DNA of 64,000 bases from Ophthalmolycus amberensis (GCA_024529925.1 JAFEUB010001472.1:118501-182500); one strand, 5' to 3'. Numbered from the stretch's first letter, positions 13,011 to 25,917 are shown. Notes: a model not told the origin generated them from the letters alone. Translations and numbers: made by a program.

Positions 13011-13856
13011 CAGACAGTAAATCATCTTACAGCCGCAGGCAGCCTCAGTAGCATCACAGTTGCTGGACAGTGGGCTGGGGAGGAAGTGAGAAATGCGTCA
13101 AGCTGAAATGGTCAAAAGAAAAATGCACAAAAACAGACAGGAGGGAAGGGTCACGTGATGTAAGCTATGTCATCTTATTTAGAGTCATATAGGTCCTCTT
13201 ATCTTTGGTCGCTGTGGGGTTTTTGTTTGACTTGGTTTTATTCCTCATTGAGACAGACAGAGAGATGTTCCTCTGAGTGATCAATGCAGCCTTCATCCAA
13301 GGACACATGGCCTTTAAATCATGTGACTCACAACCAACTGTAATTCAGTCTGTCATTCAGTGGCACACTTACTGCAGGCATAGATCAAGAGGCAAGAAAT
13401 GGCAAAGAGTCCAACGATCCAGGAATCAATGATTAGCACACGCGTCAATCAATATACAACTTCTGGTCAGAAAACGATTACACAACATCTCCTAATCACG
13501 ATACATATAAATCAAACTGTGGTATGATTAATATGATTGTATAGTGAAAATGGTTTCTTATATTGAGCAACAAACAATCCTTTAAAACCAACCAATTTGA
13601 CCAACTATTACAATCTAGCCAAGCTCCATTGTCATTCCCAATTTTATATGATTGTAGCTACTTTCTCATGAGTATGGCGGTACACTGTATATTTCAGTGC
13701 ATGAATCAGAAAATTACATTAAAAAGGTTTAAAATGTGTACACCTTCGATTAACACAACCCATTTAGTCTGAATCAGTAAATTAGCAGCTAAAGTCGAGA
13801 GTTCAACATTTCTTATATGTGCTTAAAGCAACAAATGATGTAATGAGCGTGTCTCT

Positions 13857-13902
13857 AGAGGAGGAGGAAGAGGAGGAGGAGGAGGAGGAGGAAGAAGAGG
13901 GC
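13857..13902. repeat. (GGA/GAA)n purine trinucleotide tract
   Basis: Purine-only run of mainly GGA triplets with GAA variants. Confidence 0.9.
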
Positions 13903-14617
13903 AACAGCAGTAACAAGGGCACATCCTGCATGCAGTATGTAGTTCATAAATACAAAGTTTTATGTAAATTATGAACTGCTTGAAAGTGGCTTCCTGGGAA
14001 AGTCTCCGAATACTGTTTTCAAAGTTAAAATGAAAATTCAGCAACTGTTTCTTGTGGACTTAACAGTCTTACTGCTATTTTTGTAAAATGCTGAAAGGTC
14101 CCCGGCTGCTGCATGGGCTCTCTGTGAGCAGCTGGTCTGAGCAGAACTCCATGCATCTGCTTTGCTAAACACTTCCCATTACAGACGACCCAGAAACGTC
14201 CACGAGCCCTCTGGCTTAAAGAAGAGGAGAGAAAAAGGATGACAAAAAAAAAAAAAAAAAAGGTGCAGAATGCTAAGCAGGGATATGCAAGCAATACGCG
14301 AGCAACAGGAAATATGATTCATGGACTCCAGGCATATATTATTACCTTTTTTCTCTCAAAGCACTTTGTTTCGTTCGCAAAACATTTAATCTCCTCCAGG
14401 TCTTTAGGCTGTTTCAGCTGTGATTGTTTGGAAACAGGAAACAAAACCCCCCCGCTCAATGAATTCACTCCATCATCCACTTCCACCATAATATTTGCTC
14501 TGGGCCGCCAACTGAAGTGATGAGAGCCAGGACAATGCTTTAGCGTCTGAATCATCTCATCTGTTCTGCTCTGTCAAAGTCTGTACTCAGTGACACTGTG
14601 GCTATTCATCAGAGCAG

Positions 14618-14700
14618 ACACACACACACACACATTCACACACACTGTGTCTCTCATACACACACACACACGCACATGCACACACACACACACACACACA
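14618..14700. repeat. Interrupted (CA)n microsatellite
   Basis: Two CA blocks separated by a short non-repeat segment (about 14635-14660). Confidence 0.9.
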
Positions 14701-16861
14701 GTGAAAGACAAAATATTCACCCTCACAGTATGCCTGTCATTGCAGAGCTCTCATTAACGAGTCTGTGCAGAACACACTTAAGTCCGCACACCGTCTTTCT
14801 GTGTGTTATTATTTGAACACTTTGCAAGTGTACTTAAGTTAATCTTTTCAAACACTTGTCTCTCAGTCTGATAGCTACAAAGTTCTATCAGTGGCTTTAA
14901 AGCCAGATTGATATGTCTGCTAAAAAGTACTCACTGACACAAAGTGTTGTTATTTTTGCTTTGTATACAAATATTCCTGCATTGTCTAACACAGAGTTAC
15001 TGCTGACATGGTCTGTTTGTGTGTTATGTGCTGCTGTGTGTCATTTTGTCTTTTGTCTTGTTTGTTTTGCAAATTTGAGCTAAATTGAACAATGGTACAA
15101 TTCATCAAGTGGTAACATCTTTGTTTACAGTGATATTGTAATATGTCCCGAACAAATCAAATGAAATACATGAATAAAAACAAAGAATATTCGAGCGAGC
15201 AGCACCAGCCTTCTGACACTTTGGAAATAAACTCATCAATTCAAATGCTGCTTGTCTCTGATTCTGATTTAAAGTAAACACAGACATTAGCCCGCTGGAT
15301 TAGCTGTTTTGGCTAACTGCATTGGGATCTGAATGATTTATTTAAAATGAAAGTTTAGAGGATATACGTTTCCCAAATCTCTAAAGATCCAGGTCTAGAA
15401 GATCCTTTAATTCAGGCCGTGAAAGATCAATTTGAGGTGAAAATATACTTTTTAATTATATTTTCAAGGTCACTGAAAAGAGGCAAAACTGATTTCTCTC
15501 ATTTTCACATAGTTGCATAGAGAAATACACAAATCACTGGGCCATCCTTCCTTTTTTTTAAAGCCGATTCATTGTGTGAGTGAAAGCTATTAACTAACAG
15601 CTCAGGTGTGACGTGAGGGGAGGCAGAGAGGAAGTGACAGAAAACAGAGAAAAACTGAAAACAAGATAAACTATCTGTTGCTGTGACCCTTTAGCAGCGC
15701 TACTTAATGCACCTACTTAGTGCAGGGCTTTTGGTTGTTGTCGAGCATTAGCCCAGGGGCCAGTCTGTTCTGCTCCGTCACAGCGTCTGCCTATGTGACC
15801 ATAATAGCTAATATACTGTGGGGGCTTGCATTTTCTAGTGAAATCCAGCACTCTGTGCAGAAACATAGTCTCTAGTAGTGATTTTAAGTGGCATTAGTAA
15901 AAATTGATGACAGTGTGCTGAGGAGTCTCACTGTTTCTGGGTGTGAGGGGGGAACAGTGATGGTGTAATTGTCGGGAGGATAGAGAAACCCCACAGCATC
16001 CATCACATTCACACAGAGCACGCCTGGGTCCTCACAGCACCCTCGTCTCTCTCTCTCACCTGGGAACAAACAGGCCTCAGGTAAGTCCCGTTAAGACAAA
16101 CAAATGCAATAGAAATGTACTAAAAGGCTCCGTGCTCAGCATACACTGTGTCATGAGCCATATGTTTGTTTATCACCATGACATGACATATTTATCTTTA
16201 TTTGTTTCAAGGAAGCTTTGCTCTTATTTTGGTGTTTATTACAACCACACAAGTTTAGACCTGGGAGCTTCTACAGTTTAACAGATTTGGAGAATCAAGT
16301 GTTTTGCTGAAAGCTTGGGACTGTGCAAACTTACATGCGAGTTCAAATTACAGATTGCACATTTGCACTTTGTGTGACTTATCACAACTTCCTACCAGGT
16401 GTTCATAAGACAATATTCAGTTGTAAAACCCAACATATATTGAATAATCAGATTCATGTGTGAGTTTTTAGCATTTTGTTACGGCTTGTACATTTACTCA
16501 TTTGATTCCCCTGCACGCTATAATTTGTAATTATGATTCAATTCAATTCAATTCAATTTATTTTTGTATAGCCCAAAATCACAAATTACAAATTTGCCTC
16601 AGAGGGCTTTACAATATGTACACATTTGACATCCTCTTGTCCCGGAACCCTCACATCAGAACAGGAAAAACTCCCCAAAAAACCCCTTTAACGGGGAGGA
16701 AAGAGGAAGAAACCTGTGGGAGAGCAATAGAGGAGGGATCCCTCTCCCAGGATGGACAGAAGTGCAATGATGTCATGTGTAGAACAGGATAGTGAATTAC
16801 AACACATTCAATGTAATTACAGCACATTCAATGTATGACACAACCACGACAGGAGGCAACA

Positions 16862-17310
16862 CCTGGTCCAGGTTAACCCGGATACACAGGAACCTGTGAG
16901 GCGAGAAAGCACAGAGACTCTGGTGAAGCAGCAGGTCAATAATGTGCATTAATGATATCGGTAATGTGAAATAGTAATGTGAGTAATAATAAAAGTGATA
17001 TTAGCAGTTGGAGTCAGCAGGGCCATGGTAGGAGGAAGGACCAGGGTCCAGATGAAACCATGCTCCATGGAAACCTGTGAGGAGAGGAAGCACAAGGACT
17101 CCGGGGAAGAGACAAAATCAGTACTGTGCATTAATGGTATCGGTAATAGGATTAATAATGTTAATAATGAAGATCGTAGTAGGTGTCAGCAGGGCCATGG
17201 CTGGTTGAAGAACCAGTGTCCAGATAAAACTGCGGTCATCCTGTGAGGCGAGAAAGCACAAATACTCCGGGGAAGAAGTAAAGTTAGTAATGAGCATTAA
17301 TGGGACATCA
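16862..17310 (-). repeat. Three imperfect tandem units within the LINE 3' UTR
   Basis: The landmark cctgtgag-g-gag-aagcaca starts at 16893, 17074 and 17240 (spacings 181 and 166 bp). In each unit it is followed by a ctc/ctccgg motif and a gcattaatg motif; gtcagcagggccatgg precedes units 2 and 3. This is a minisatellite-like array belonging to the element. Confidence 0.85.
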
Positions 17311-17439
17311 ATGCATACAGACGGAGGTGAAGAAGAGGAGGAGAAGAAGAGGAGGAGAGAGGTGCTCAGTAAGTCCCCCTGTAGTTTTTGCCTATACCAG
17401 TTTGTCCATGGGCCGGTCCAAGGCAAGCCAGAGCCAGCC

Positions 17440-20436
17440 CTAACTATAAGCACTATCAAAGAGGAAAGTCTTAAGCCTACTCTTAAATGTGGTGAGTGTG
17501 TGTGCCCCCCGGACTGAAACGGGAAGCTGGTTCCACAGAAGAGGAGCTTGATAACTGAAGGCTCTGGCTCCCATCCTACTTTTTAAGACTCTAGGAACCA
17601 CAAGTAACCCTGAATCACTGGATCGCAGCTCTCTAGTAGGGCAGTATGGTACTATAAGCTCTTTAAGATATGATGGAGCCTGACCAATTCGGGCTTTGTA
17701 GGTAAGTAAAAGGATTTTAAATTCTATTCTAGATTTTACAGGGAGCCAGTGCAGAGAAGCTAATACAGGAGTAATATGATCTCTCCTCTTAGTTCTTGTT
17801 AGTACACGAGCTGCAGCATTCTGGATCAGCTGGAGAGATTTAAGAGACTTATTAGAGCAGCCTGAAAATAAGGAATTGCAATAATCTAGTCTAGAGGTAA
17901 CAAATGCATGAATTAATTTCTCTGCATCGCTTTGAGATAGGATGTGCCTGATTTTTGAAATATTACGTAGGTGAAAAAAGGCAGTCCTAGAAATAAGTTT
18001 TATCTGAGAGTTGAAAGACAAATCCTGATCAAAGGTAACTCCAAGATTCTTGACGGTGCTGCTGGATGCCAGCGCAATGCCATCTAGAGAAACTATATCA
18101 TTAGATAACTGATTTCGGAGGTGTTCTGGGCCTAGTAGAATAACTTCAGTTTTGTCTGAGTTTAACATCAGGAAGTTGCATGTCATCCAGGTTTTTATGT
18201 CCTTAAGACACGCTTGCAGTTTAGCAAGCTGGTTGGTTTCGTCTGGTTTGATCGATATATATAATTGAGTATCATCTGCATAACAATGAAAGGTTATAGA
18301 GTGTTTTCTGATAATATTGCCTAAAGGAAGCATATATAAGGTGAACAAGATTGGTCCAAGCACAGAACCTTGTGGAACTCCATAACTGACGTTGGTCTTC
18401 ATCGAGGCTTCATCATTTACATAAACAAACTGAGATCGATCCAATAAATAGGATCCAAACCAGTTCAGTGCGGTTCCTTTGATGCCAATATAATGTTCCA
18501 GTCTCTGCAACAGGATGTAGTGGTCTATAGTGTCGAACGCAGCACTAAGGTCTAACAGGACAAGAACAGAGACGAGTCCTTTGTCTGATGCGATTAGAAG
18601 GTCATTAGTTATTTTTACCAGAGCTGTCTCTGTGCTATGATGCTTTCTAAATCCTGACTGAAAATCCTCAAATAAACTATTGTTACACAGAAAGTCACAC
18701 AACTGATTTGCAACTGCTTTCTCAAGGATCTTAGAGAGGAAGGGAAGGTTAGAGATCGGTCTATAGTTGGCCAACACCTCTGGATCCAGAGTGGGCTTCT
18801 TAAGAAGAGGTTTAATCACAGCTACTTTAAAGGACTGTGGTACATGACCTGTTACTAAAGACAGGTTGATGATATCTAATAAAGTTGTGCTAATTAATGG
18901 TAGCACTTCTTTAAGCAGCCTAGTCGGTATAGAGTCTAAGAGACAGGTGGAAGGTTTAGACGTAAAAATTGTTGAAGTCAGTTTGTCAAGGTCAATGGGA
19001 GTAAAGCCATCTAAACATATATCAGGGTTTACAGCTGTTTCTAAGGTTACTCTATTTGTGGAAAGATCGGTCGAGGGCAGGAGATTATTAATGTTCTCTC
19101 TAATAATTATAATTTTATCATTAAAGAAGTTCATGAAGTCATTGCTACTGAGGTCTATAGGGATACTCGGCACAACAGAGCTGTGACTCTCTGTCAGCCT
19201 GGCTACAGTGCTGAAGAGGAACCTGGGGTTGTTCTTATTTTTCTCTATTAACGATGAGTAATAGGCTGCTCTGGCATTACGGAGGGCCTTCTTATATGTC
19301 TTAAGACTGTCTCGCCAGAGTAACCGAGATTCTTCCAAGTTAGTGGAACGCCATGTTCTTTCAAGTTTTCGCGATGTTTGCTTTAATTTGCGGGTTTCAG
19401 GGTTATACCATGGAGCGAATCTCCTTTGTTTTACCAACTTCTTTTTTAAAGGAGCAATAGAGTCTAGTGTCCTTCTCAGTGAGCTTGTAGCACTGTCGAC
19501 AAGATGATCAATCTGGGTAGGACTAAAGTTAGCACAGGAGTCCTCTGTCACATCGAAGCATGGTATTGAGTTAAATACAGACGGAATCGCTTCTTTAAAT
19601 TGAGCTACGGCACCGTCAGATAGACATCTAGTGTAGTAACTCTTGCTTAACGGTGTACACTCCGTTAGTAAGAATTCAAAGGTTATTAGATAATGGTCCG
19701 ATAGAAGAGGATTCTGTGGATAGACTATTAAATCTTCCATGTTAATGCCATAAGTCAGAACCAGGTCGAGAGTGTGGTTAAAACAGTGAGTGGGTTTCTG
19801 TACATTCTGACAGAAACCAATCGAATCTAATAATGAAATAAATGCAGTACTGAGGCTATTGTTCTCGACATCCACATGAATATTAAAGTCACCTACAATA
19901 ATTACTTTATCTGTTTTAAGGACTAGACTTGATAAAAACTGAAAAAATTCCAATAAAAATTCCGAATACGGACCTGGGGCCCGGTACACTATAACAAATA
20001 TAACTGGCTGTATTGTTTTCCAGGTTGGGTGTGAAAGACTAAGAACCAAGCTTTCAAATGAGTTATAGTCTAGTTTAGGTTTAGGGTTTAATAATAGGCT
20101 AGAGTCAAAGATGGCTGCTACTCCACCTCCTCGGCCGGCGCCTCGAGGAATGTGAGTATTGATATGACTTGGAGGAGTTGATTCATTTAGGCTGACATAT
20201 TCATCATTACTCAGCCAGGTTTCAGTAAGACAAAATAAATCAATATGATTATCTGATATTAGCTCATTTACTAGTAGAGCTTTAGATGACAAAGATCTGA
20301 TATTTAAGAGTCCACATTTAATTATCCTATTTTGTTGTACTGTTGCGGTAGTTTTAACTTGGATTAAGTTATTTTGTTTAACTCCTCGATCGTTTATTTT
20401 TGATTTAATTAATTTAAGTGGCCGTGGGGCAGACAC
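17440..20436 (-). CDS. LINE ORF2: apurinic-type endonuclease plus reverse transcriptase, intact
   Basis: A 998-residue frame without stop or frameshift. The N-terminal part, about residues 40-255, is an exonuclease-endonuclease-phosphatase domain: LNIRSL at 45-50, catalytic Glu in TETW near 72, GDFNIH at 182-187, and SDHYL at 246-250. The reverse transcriptase spans about 535-800: ANYRPISNLPFLSKILEK, GFRKHHSTETAL, DLSAAFDT at 629-636, GVPQGSVLGP at 686-695, and the catalytic YADD at 719-722. The C-terminal region has RLDYCNSL and HWLPVKSRIEFK, usual in fish L2-like elements. The protein would nick target DNA and prime cDNA synthesis in the nucleus. Length and integrity suggest a young, possibly active copy. 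The clade (L2 versus a related CR1 lineage) is a judgement from motifs and is not proven. Confidence 0.93.
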   Translation of the reverse strand: MSAPRPLKLIKSKINDRGVKQNNLIQVKTTATVQQNRIIKCGLLNIRSLSSKALLVNELISDNHIDLFCLTETWLSNDEYVSLNESTPPSHINTHIPRGAGRGGGVAAIFDSSLLLNPKPKLDYNSFESLVLSLSHPTWKTIQPVIFVIVYRAPGPYSEFLLEFFQFLSSLVLKTDKVIIVGDFNIHVDVENNSLSTAFISLLDSIGFCQNVQKPTHCFNHTLDLVLTYGINMEDLIVYPQNPLLSDHYLITFEFLLTECTPLSKSYYTRCLSDGAVAQFKEAIPSVFNSIPCFDVTEDSCANFSPTQIDHLVDSATSSLRRTLDSIAPLKKKLVKQRRFAPWYNPETRKLKQTSRKLERTWRSTNLEESRLLWRDSLKTYKKALRNARAAYYSSLIEKNKNNPRFLFSTVARLTESHSSVVPSIPIDLSSNDFMNFFNDKIIIIRENINNLLPSTDLSTNRVTLETAVNPDICLDGFTPIDLDKLTSTIFTSKPSTCLLDSIPTRLLKEVLPLISTTLLDIINLSLVTGHVPQSFKVAVIKPLLKKPTLDPEVLANYRPISNLPFLSKILEKAVANQLCDFLCNNSLFEDFQSGFRKHHSTETALVKITNDLLIASDKGLVSVLVLLDLSAAFDTIDHYILLQRLEHYIGIKGTALNWFGSYLLDRSQFVYVNDEASMKTNVSYGVPQGSVLGPILFTLYMLPLGNIIRKHSITFHCYADDTQLYISIKPDETNQLAKLQACLKDIKTWMTCNFLMLNSDKTEVILLGPEHLRNQLSNDIVSLDGIALASSSTVKNLGVTFDQDLSFNSQIKLISRTAFFHLRNISKIRHILSQSDAEKLIHAFVTSRLDYCNSLFSGCSNKSLKSLQLIQNAAARVLTRTKRRDHITPVLASLHWLPVKSRIEFKILLLTYKARIGQAPSYLKELIVPYCPTRELRSSDSGLLVVPRVLKSRMGARAFSYQAPLLWNQLPVSVRGAHTLTTFKSRLKTFLFDSAYS

Positions 20437-21149
20437 AGTCTCTATGTGGTTTTGCGTGAGTAACTGCTCTAATGGAAGCTCAGAGGAGTGTGTAAGACTG
20501 CAACTCTGCTTCCTAGTCTGATCTCTGGGTTGTCATGTACCAGGTCCATACAGAAACTGGGTCAGATGATAATAACAGTATTCATGTTTACCTGAAGAAC
20601 TGTGACCTGTATCCTCGAAAGGTGAGCAGAAGCACTTGCAACTGAAAAAAATATGATACCAACTAATTATGTACAGTGTAATGGAGAAAAAGAGAGGGGG
20701 AGGGGCAATAAGGTCCGGTCACCCTTTGAATGCTTCCAGAATAATATGCTAAAAATTGTGGTACAAGGTTGATTTTAGAGAAACAGCGTGCCAATTAGAC
20801 CACTCAGCCAATTACAGCGTCTGTCAAATTATCGATCATCATTAAGCTATTCAATGAAAACAAGATGTTTCAGTGGCTACTAAGAGAAAAACTAAATCCA
20901 TATAAAAAAAAGGATGTGCAAGCAGAAAGTAAAGGCACATTATTGTGAAGCATCACACTTTTGTCATCTTCCTGAGCCAGAGCCAGAAAATCAATGGCAG
21001 AAAAATGGCCACAAGCATGAAAACGATTGACACAGCTGTACACGTTGTTGTTTTTCTTTTTTTCAAGGATGCATCTTAATCCCCTGACTTTTCATTTATC
21101 GCACCAAATTTTGTCCAGCCCAACATTTATGACACCCCCATCAGCCTCG

Positions 21150-21310
21150 GTTGTGCTTAATGTTTAGTGCTAAATAGTAAAATGCTGGTTTACATCATCA
21201 AATCCTACCAAACATCAGCTTGTTAGCATTGTCATTGGTGAGTATATGTTAGCATGCTGATGTTAGTATCTAGTTAAAAGCATCACTATATCCGTAGATA
21301 CAGCCTATTT
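21150..21310 (-). repeat. Dispersed teleost repeat fragment (family A, reverse copy)
   Basis: The reverse complement reads ctaacatcagcatgctaaca then caatgacaatgctaaca, the portion of the same remembered consensus that precedes the stretch seen at 1435-1580. It is diverged and truncated. Confidence 0.5.
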
Positions 21311-23204
21311 GGACATGGAAGTCAACGTATAGAAATAACACCTCCTAAACTGACATATTTACTTAAATGTCCCTAGAAATAGTGATGACTGAACGTAAGT
21401 GGGCAGATGCCTCAGTCACTGCCCTCCCAAACAGAAACTGGCAAACAAGAACACAATGTTAGACTGAATAATGGTGTGAAACTAACAGCAGTCAGATTAA
21501 CAAACCAACATCAAGCCAGTCCTCAAACCAAAGAGTGCTAATAATTGGATTAAATAAGGAAGATGATCAATATCTTCTGCTGAGTTTACATTCTACAGCC
21601 ATGACACATTTCTTGCATTGCAAACAGTTCTCCAGTGTCTCTTGGAGTCTCTCTTCCTAATCGAATAGGAAGCTCATTTCCTTTCCCCTTCCTTTCTCTG
21701 TCTTCCATCCGGCCACCGCTGCTGCGACCGCCTCATTGCTCACACAGACACAAGTTCAGCGCATGACCGCTCATGCTGCCTCATCGTCTCTGTTGGCGTT
21801 CATTCTCCACCCCACCACGCCGGAGAGCCGGTGTTATCTAGCATGGCAGAATACCCAGGGCCTCTCCCTTCTCCTCCCCTCGTCAGATATCCCAGTATGG
21901 TCTATTTCTGTCCCTGCGTCTCTCTGCTTTCAGCAAAGTGCAACTGACGTCTCTCTCTCTCTGCACTAAACAGATGAGGGCTGTCAGTGATTGGTGTTCA
22001 GATGACGATCGTACCGCAAACCAACAGAATTTGAATAGTGAGTTCCCTTTTTTTTAAATTTCACCATATTACATGTTACCTCAATCCCTCGTTCTAGAAA
22101 ACGAGCGACATTAAGACAATGGAGGCGTTATCAAATTTGCTGTCCCTCTTTTCTCTAATTGAGAGTCATTACAGTGATGAGATGTTATTTTTATGTACAA
22201 AACAATTAAGTAATGACACATCAATGATTAATGGGAGCGAGGAGGGCAGAGGCGGTGATGGAGTGTGAAAAGGGCAAAGGGGATAAGGAGTGAAGGAAGC
22301 AGAAATGAGAAAAGGGGATTATTTACAAAAAACTCATCTCTGAAATTGCTGAGTCACTGGAAGGGTAAGCTGCAGACCAGCTTCCTTCTGTCTTTGTCTC
22401 ACCCACAAGCTCCAGACGAAGACACACAGCTTGTCCCCACCCCACTGTCACAGTACTCACGCACCATCACAACCCAGGATGAGTCATATTGTTACTCCAC
22501 AGCTGTCCTGTGGTATAATTGCAGCTTTGTTTACATCATAACGACTCTTACAAACAAACCAAACTGCATTAAACAGGAAAAACAAAACATTTATTCAAAA
22601 CTTAAGCAGTCAGCTTGGAGGCCTTGCAGTCAGATGACGTGTGTTTGACATCACATTCTGAAATGTTTTTCAAATCACACAGAGGCTTCACATTGTTGCA
22701 GGTTCCAGTATTCACCAGAAAAAAAAGCAGGTTGAAAATGTAGCGCTATTTCAATGCTCAGCCTCTGGTCAAAGCATCATATGGATGTGACCATATCGCT
22801 GTTCATTTTGTTTCTGCAATGTCTGCAGGATGCTGTATCGTTCCCATATGTTGTGCTGTGGTTAAAAACCTCTGACTTGGTATACAATTCAAAACTCATA
22901 TGCTCCATTTAGCTTGCTGCCCTCCAGATTAGAAATTAGTGTGTGCAAATCGGTGATTGGCAAAGCTTAATAATCCTAACTGTTACACTGCTCAGTGGGC
23001 AGAAAGCATTTATTTGATTGGTCAGGATGGATTAAATTTATAGTAGTGCTCGCCAACAGTGAATATATAACAACAACAGTGTGTTGAGAAGAAACTACTG
23101 AAGTTCAAATTACCTCCAACAAGCTGTGATTTATATTCTCATGAAAACCAAATGATGCTAACTAATATTGGCTCTGATTTGGTGCATTTATAAGTGATGG
23201 TTTT

Positions 23205-23300
23205 CCAGTTGTGGAATGCAACTAAGTGCAATTACTCAAGTACAATTTTAAAGGTACATACTTGAGTATTTATACTTTATACTTCTACAAGTGCAGTGCC
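23205..23300 (+). repeat. Teleost MITE-like fragment
   Basis: Contains gtggaatgcaactaagtgca, attactcaagtacaatttta and ttatacttctacaagt. This order resembles a very common teleost non-autonomous DNA element (recalled from memory). No protein is encoded. Confidence 0.55.
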
Positions 23301-25822
23301 TGTTCCATACGTGCCTGTTCAGAGCAGGCTCATTGCTATACCACTGGCAATTTTTGCATCAGTTTAAAAAAATAACACTTAACACGCACCTACACGCACG
23401 CACACACACACGCACACACACACACTATATAAAGCCATCAGATTAGTTCGTATGGAATCAGCATGCAGCATCAGCAATCCATTGACAGAGCAGCACCTCC
23501 TGCGGTTTGGGTAACAGTGACAGGAAGAACACACACATTGTGAAATTCAAAAACATACTGTGAGAAACAAAAGGAGAGGAGAGGAGAGAAACAAGAAGAG
23601 AGGATGAGAGGAGAGGAGAGTCTGATGTGATACAGTATGACTCAGGGCTATGAAGTCAGAGTGGGTTTATGCAGAGATTAAAGGATTGAAGAACAAGGGA
23701 GAGAAAGCGTGGGCAGACAGATAGAGAGTCCACTAAGTCCAGTCGCCGGCTGGAAAGAAACACAGCGCTGTTACTCATCAAAATAAACTGTAATCAACGT
23801 TATATGGAGTAACACCTCTAGATGGTGAAGTGATCAATACATTCAGCGCCGTTTATTATCTCAGCGGGGAAACATGAACCCCAACTCATTCCTTAGAGTG
23901 TGAGGAGTAAACGGAGGGACGTCTGTGTCCTCTGAGGCGGCTGCCTCGTGGTGAATGAGGCTGTCCCGTAAGCAGACAGTGTCAGAATGCATCTTCACCA
24001 CAGCGACTCTGTCCATCAATGTCCTGTAAAAGTGTCCTTGAGCAAGACGCTAAACCCCTCCCGTTTACCTCAGTTACTTGGGATTGAATTGGCAAGAATG
24101 GACCTTCAAATCAATTTAAAAAGGCACTTCTTCTTTTTTAAAGAAAAAGCAATATGACCTGCTGTTAAATTTTGAAATTGTTCATTTCATATCTGCTCTC
24201 GTCCTCTTTATTTTCTGCAGCTGTTGGCAGCTGTTTTCAGCTAAAAAGCTCCAACTACCCACTGTACACTACTTACTCAGCACCGAGCAGGCAGACAGAC
24301 AGTTAGCGCCTACAGTGGTTAATGTTGGACTTTCGCCAGGTGGACAGAAACACAACTCCAAATAAAAGCAAAAGTCACTTCTCTCTCTCTTCTGTCTCCA
24401 TATGGTCTGACTCTGTTGATTGGGATCACCAGATCCAACGAATGCTGGATGAGACCAGCCTGATAGATCCCATGTCACACACACACACACTGAGATGTAT
24501 GCACACACAAATGCATCTCTCTCTGCAGTGGTGGTGTTAATTAGAGTTGTGCAGAAATGAAGGCCGATGTACTCCACCTCATTCTTGGGGTCAATTAGCT
24601 GTGACAGCAAGAGCTACACAATCCTAAGACCCAATTAATAAGAGGATTTACTTGTTATCACACCGGCTGGATATAATTATATTGAAACATTTTATGTTAT
24701 GGTTGAGTGCTGGGTGGCAGATGCTACCGGTACCTTCAGCTCTCAGAAGGGACCGCTGTTAATCGTGTGGTTATGTCTGTGGCGAAATACTCTGAAATAC
24801 GTCTGAAATACTCGACATACTATTAGACGGATACACTCTTGCTTCAGTCTTTAGATATCGACTCCCTGCAGGAAATCCTAAACTGGTGAAAAGAGTCTCA
24901 CCACCATCTGACAATCAGACCACATAAATCCCCAGCATGTGTAATCAGAAGGCAGTACAGGATGGAAACACCAACCGCCGCATTGTCCACAAGGCAGGCG
25001 CAATAAATCTTGTAAGCTCGCATGTTCACACACTAGCTCTAGATGAGATGAAGAACAGACGAGCAAAACACCTCAGGGACACGCAAACTGTCAACCCGAC
25101 CAAACAGCACTTCATCATCACACGTTCCAGGAGATTAAATTACACACATGCAATCCAAATGTGAATCATTCTGTCAACAGAAATGGTGAACTTGGACTTT
25201 TGGGAATTTAATTTATTAGACTGAATACATGAAGATGAGCTGTCAGAAGGCAAATACAGGTGCCTCTTTGAGAAAAGTCTATGAAATATATCTACACACT
25301 TAACCTTTAAAATAGAAAATAACACAAATCAAAGATGCGAAACAGTCTCAGCAGCAAAGTGGCTTTGTCTTTCATCTACATGTGATACATGAATGAAAAC
25401 ACAGGAATAGCCAGCTGCCATTTGAATGCACATGCTCGTGTGTTGTTCTGTATCTCATCTCGCTGTCTCTGAAAACTATTCATAATCAACATCACAACAC
25501 TCGAGATACTGTTCCTTCATGTTTGGCCTCGACTCGGCTCACGGGGTTTTGTTGGATACGTTCATATTTGCCAGTTCGTCTTCAGAGAGGATGTGTGATC
25601 CAGACAGAAATACAACCCTGTTAATTAACGTCATCAAACACACTTCTTTTTTAGCTCCAACACCCTGCTTCACACACGCACACACACACACACCTACACA
25701 CACACATGCACACATCACAGTCAAGTTCTTTTCACCTCTAGACACGCATGACACAGCCATGATATGCCGTCCCTTTAAAGCCATAGTTCAGTTTGCATAT
25801 GTGGCTAATAATAGATATATCT

Positions 25823-25874
25823 AATCTATGCACACACACGCACACACACAAACACACACACACACGCACACACA

Positions 25875-25913
<39 letters not shown>

Positions 25914-25917
25914 ACAG
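25823..25917. repeat. (CA)n microsatellite with periodic CG/AA interruptions
   Basis: A CA tract of about 90 bp interrupted by cgca and caaaca units. A smaller CA tract lies at 25674-25712. Confidence 0.93.

Larger units (their letters stand above)
11321..16535. other. Gene-free, microsatellite-rich interval
   Basis: No conserved protein is recognised on either strand. The interval holds (CA), (CT), (TG), (GA) and (GGA) tracts (listed separately) in otherwise unremarkable AT-rich DNA. A minus-strand open frame at 15884-16069 follows an acceptor-like sequence but matches no family I know. Confidence 0.6.
16536..20436 (-). mobile_element. L2-type non-LTR retrotransposon (LINE), near full length
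   Basis: Minus-strand element. Its 3' end is marked at 16536-16560 by tandem ATTGA pentamers (attcaattcaattcaattca on the plus strand), preceded by a 3' UTR of about 880 bp containing three tandem repeat units. The body is one 998-codon ORF with endonuclease and reverse transcriptase. A short simple-repeat 3' tail instead of poly(A) fits the L2/CR1 groups. The 5' limit is not certain: at least 20436, possibly about 20650. No separate ORF1 is visible. No target-site duplication was identified, which is common for this clade. Confidence 0.85.

Noticed and set aside
11280..13025. Several open frames made of Cys-Val, His-Thr or Arg-Glu repeats
   Set aside because: Translations of (CA), (CT) and (GA) microsatellites, not proteins.
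15884..16069. Minus-strand 61-codon frame behind an acceptor-like ttcccag, with a protein-like composition
   Set aside because: No recognisable family, no partner exon or donor nearby, and it lies in a repeat-rich gene-free interval. Not enough to call an exon.
22265..22648. 127-codon plus-strand frame
   Set aside because: No motif or homology recognised; length is within chance for this composition.
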